NCBI GenBank assembly: GCA_946478775.1
Contig: CAMLDR010000040.1
Location: 1 to 26,323, forward strand
Direction: 5' to 3'
Origin: an uncultured Flavobacteriales bacterium
Lineage (GTDB): Bacteria; Bacteroidota; Bacteroidia; Flavobacteriales; Crocinitomicaceae
DNA: 26,323 bases
Shown: piece after piece, positions 25,726-26,323 of the stretch
Layout of the letters: the number at the start of each line of letters is the position of its first letter
Position numbering within the stretch: position 1 is the first letter of the stretch
Position numbers and translations under genes: made by a program
The notes under the pieces: generated by a model
Told to the model about the DNA's origin: nothing
Databases searched by the model: none
The model's input: only the letters and a program-made list of their open reading frames with translations

Positions 25726-26007
25726 ATGGAAACAACAAATCACATCTCCATCGAGCAATGCTGTATTTATTACAACATTGAAACTTCCTTTGTGTACAAG
25801 CTGGATGAACACGGTTTAATCGAGTTGAGTCGTTCCGAAGAAATGGTTTTTATCACTTTCGAACAACTCTCCGACCTGGAAAGGTATATGCACCTGCATT
25901 ACGACCTGGAGATCAATATAGAAGGCCTGGAAACCATCAAACACCTGCTTGATCAGGTCCATGAACTTCAGAAAGAAGTGAACCGGTTGAAGGGGGAAAT
26001 GGGGTAG
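25726..26007 (+). CDS. cbpM: CbpM-like MerR-family chaperone modulator
   Basis: The product is 93 residues: ISIEQCCIYYNIETSFVYKLDEHGLIEL is a MerR-type helix-turn-helix start, VFITFEQLSDLERYMHLHYDLEINIEGLETI continues it, and a C-terminal heptad-like helix (HLLDQVHELQKEVNRLKGEMG) may form a coiled coil. CbpM binds the J domain of CbpA and inhibits its DnaK stimulation and DNA binding. The position one base after the cbpA stop supports this role strongly. The frame is open 27 bp further upstream, inside cbpA, but the ATG at 25726 fits the family and the operon spacing. Confidence 0.85.
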   Translation: METTNHISIEQCCIYYNIETSFVYKLDEHGLIELSRSEEMVFITFEQLSDLERYMHLHYDLEINIEGLETIKHLLDQVHELQKEVNRLKGEMG

Positions 26008-26036
26008 GTTTTGTTGGGTTCGGAAGAGATAAAAAT

Positions 26037-26067
26037 CAGCAGGCCCGAAAATTTTTCGGCCCTACTG
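26037..26067. repeat. Degenerate copy of the GTAGGG/CCCTAC palindrome
   Basis: CAGCAGGCCCGAAAA and TTTTTCGGCCCTACTG form an imperfect hairpin and match the perfect palindrome at 24126-24157 in order and spacing with several substitutions. It lies 30 bp after the cbpM stop and may act as a terminator. Confidence 0.65.
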
Positions 26068-26073
26068 TCAAAT

Positions 26074-26121
26074 AAAAATCCCGGCGTTAAGCGGGATAAT
26101 TCATGCAGAGAGGAAGAGATT
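26074..26121 (-). pseudogene. Remnant of a tRNA-Ser 3' end with its own terminator
   Basis: A 17-nt sequence (GCAGAGAGGAAGAGATT on the plus strand, 26105-26121) is identical to the 3' end of the tRNA-Ser at 26269-26285. It is preceded by a hairpin (ATCCCG 26078-26083 with CGGGAT 26092-26097, then T5 on the minus strand) that also resembles the tRNA's terminator. The CCA end has been lost (GCAT instead of GCCA) and the T-loop TTCGAA is not conserved, so this is a dead copy. Confidence 0.65.
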
Positions 26122-26227
26122 ACAGATCAAAAGGAATCAGCTTCCCAACGCGCTCCTAGTCAGCCAACGCTGACTGCTGGGATTTTCTTTGTCCTTTCAC
26201 CTGAAAGTAAAACTTTCGGCTTAGTAC
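26122..26227. other. Non-coding stretch rich in small hairpins
   Basis: I see no gene here. Hairpin-capable segments are AGTCAGC/GCTGACT (26158-26164 with 26169-26175, loop CAAC), GAAAGT/ACTTTC (26203-26208 with 26212-26217) and GGAA/TTCC near 26133-26145. A 73-codon open frame spans the region but overlaps the tRNA remnant and terminators and looks accidental. Confidence 0.45.
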
Positions 26228-26255
26228 AATAAAAAATCCCAGGCGTTGTAAACCT
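26228..26255 (-). terminator. Rho-independent terminator of tRNA-Ser
   Basis: On the minus strand ATCCCAGG and CCTGGGAT form an 8-bp stem around a 9-nt loop, followed by a run of six T. It begins about a dozen bases after the tRNA CCA end. Confidence 0.85.
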
Positions 26256-26266
26256 GGGATCAGTTC

Positions 26267-26323
26267 TGGCAGAGAGGAAGAGATTCGAACTCTCGATACA
26301 GTTACCCGTATACTACCTTTCCA
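26267..26323 (-). tRNA. tRNA-Ser(GGA), 3' part only; 5' half beyond the right edge
   Basis: Read on the minus strand from the right edge: TGGAAA gives the anticodon loop with GGA, GGTAG the 3' strand of the anticodon stem, then a long variable arm with ATAC/GTAT pairing (type II tRNA), then the T-arm GAGAG-TTCGAAT-CTCTT, the acceptor 3' strand CCTCTCT, discriminator G and an encoded CCA at 26269-26267. The long variable arm and GGA anticodon identify serine, reading UCC and UCU codons. A terminator follows directly. Confidence 0.9.

Noticed and set aside
26011..26232. 73-codon plus-strand open frame after cbpM
   Set aside because: It runs through the degenerate palindrome, the tRNA remnant and its terminator, has low-complexity composition and no recognisable domain.
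26074..26285. A complete second tRNA gene in the repeat region
   Set aside because: Only the 3' 17 nt and terminator are recognisable; T-loop, anticodon arm and CCA are missing.

Overview
The window looks like chromosomal DNA of a member of the Bacteroidetes (Bacteroidota). The evidence is a subtilase ending in a type IX secretion (Por) sorting tail, an OmpA-family envelope protein, DUF3109 and DUF3108 proteins, a sigma/anti-sigma pair of the kind common in this phylum, and several -7 boxes of the form TAnnTTTG. A flavobacterial relative such as the Crocinitomicaceae (Fluviicola-like) is my guess from overall impression, not a demonstrated assignment. There are no phage, plasmid, CRISPR or insertion-sequence genes.

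Layout. Positions 1-2696 (minus): a polytopic GT-C-like membrane protein followed by a SWIM zinc-finger protein cut by the left edge. Positions 2870-7801 (plus): a second GT-C-like membrane protein followed by an AddB-like PD-(D/E)XK nuclease, ending at a convergent inverted-repeat hairpin. Positions 7932-13029 (minus): DUF3109, HxpB-like HAD phosphatase and secreted beta-propeller (a tight three-gene unit), then tryptophan 2,3-dioxygenase, DUF3108 and an OmpA protein. Positions 13030-13272: two perfect palindromes and a good terminator. Positions 13273-16425 (minus): a 1050-residue secreted S8 protease with PKD domains. Positions 16649-18607: a DUF1345 membrane protein and, convergent to it, a membrane-anchored protein with a possible lysozyme-like domain. 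Positions 18708-18835: a MITE-like element with 17-nt inverted ends. Positions 18974-22117 (plus): an ECF-type sigma factor and a large transmembrane anti-sigma-like protein. Positions 22352-24109: an ABC exporter. Positions 24200-26007: a small membrane protein, then a CbpA/CbpM co-chaperone pair. The right end holds a repeat-rich stretch and the 3' part of a minus-strand tRNA-Ser(GGA).

The most interesting locus is the sigma/anti-sigma pair. The 865-residue partner has a short cytoplasmic N-terminus and one membrane span. In the middle of its long periplasmic part is a segment that reads as a DsbD-alpha / 'DsbC disulphide bond corrector' domain, with a C-x5-C pair followed by LPP. That segment is clearly more AT-rich (about 36% GC by hand count) than the flanking parts of the same gene (about 44-48%). 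This suggests a domain acquired by insertion, which could let periplasmic thiol or redox state act on a sigma factor.

Other points worth a second look are a duplicated tRNA-Ser 3' end plus terminator about 164 bp from the intact tRNA end, the interspersed palindromes, and an AddB-like nuclease that stops just before its expected last iron-sulfur cysteine.
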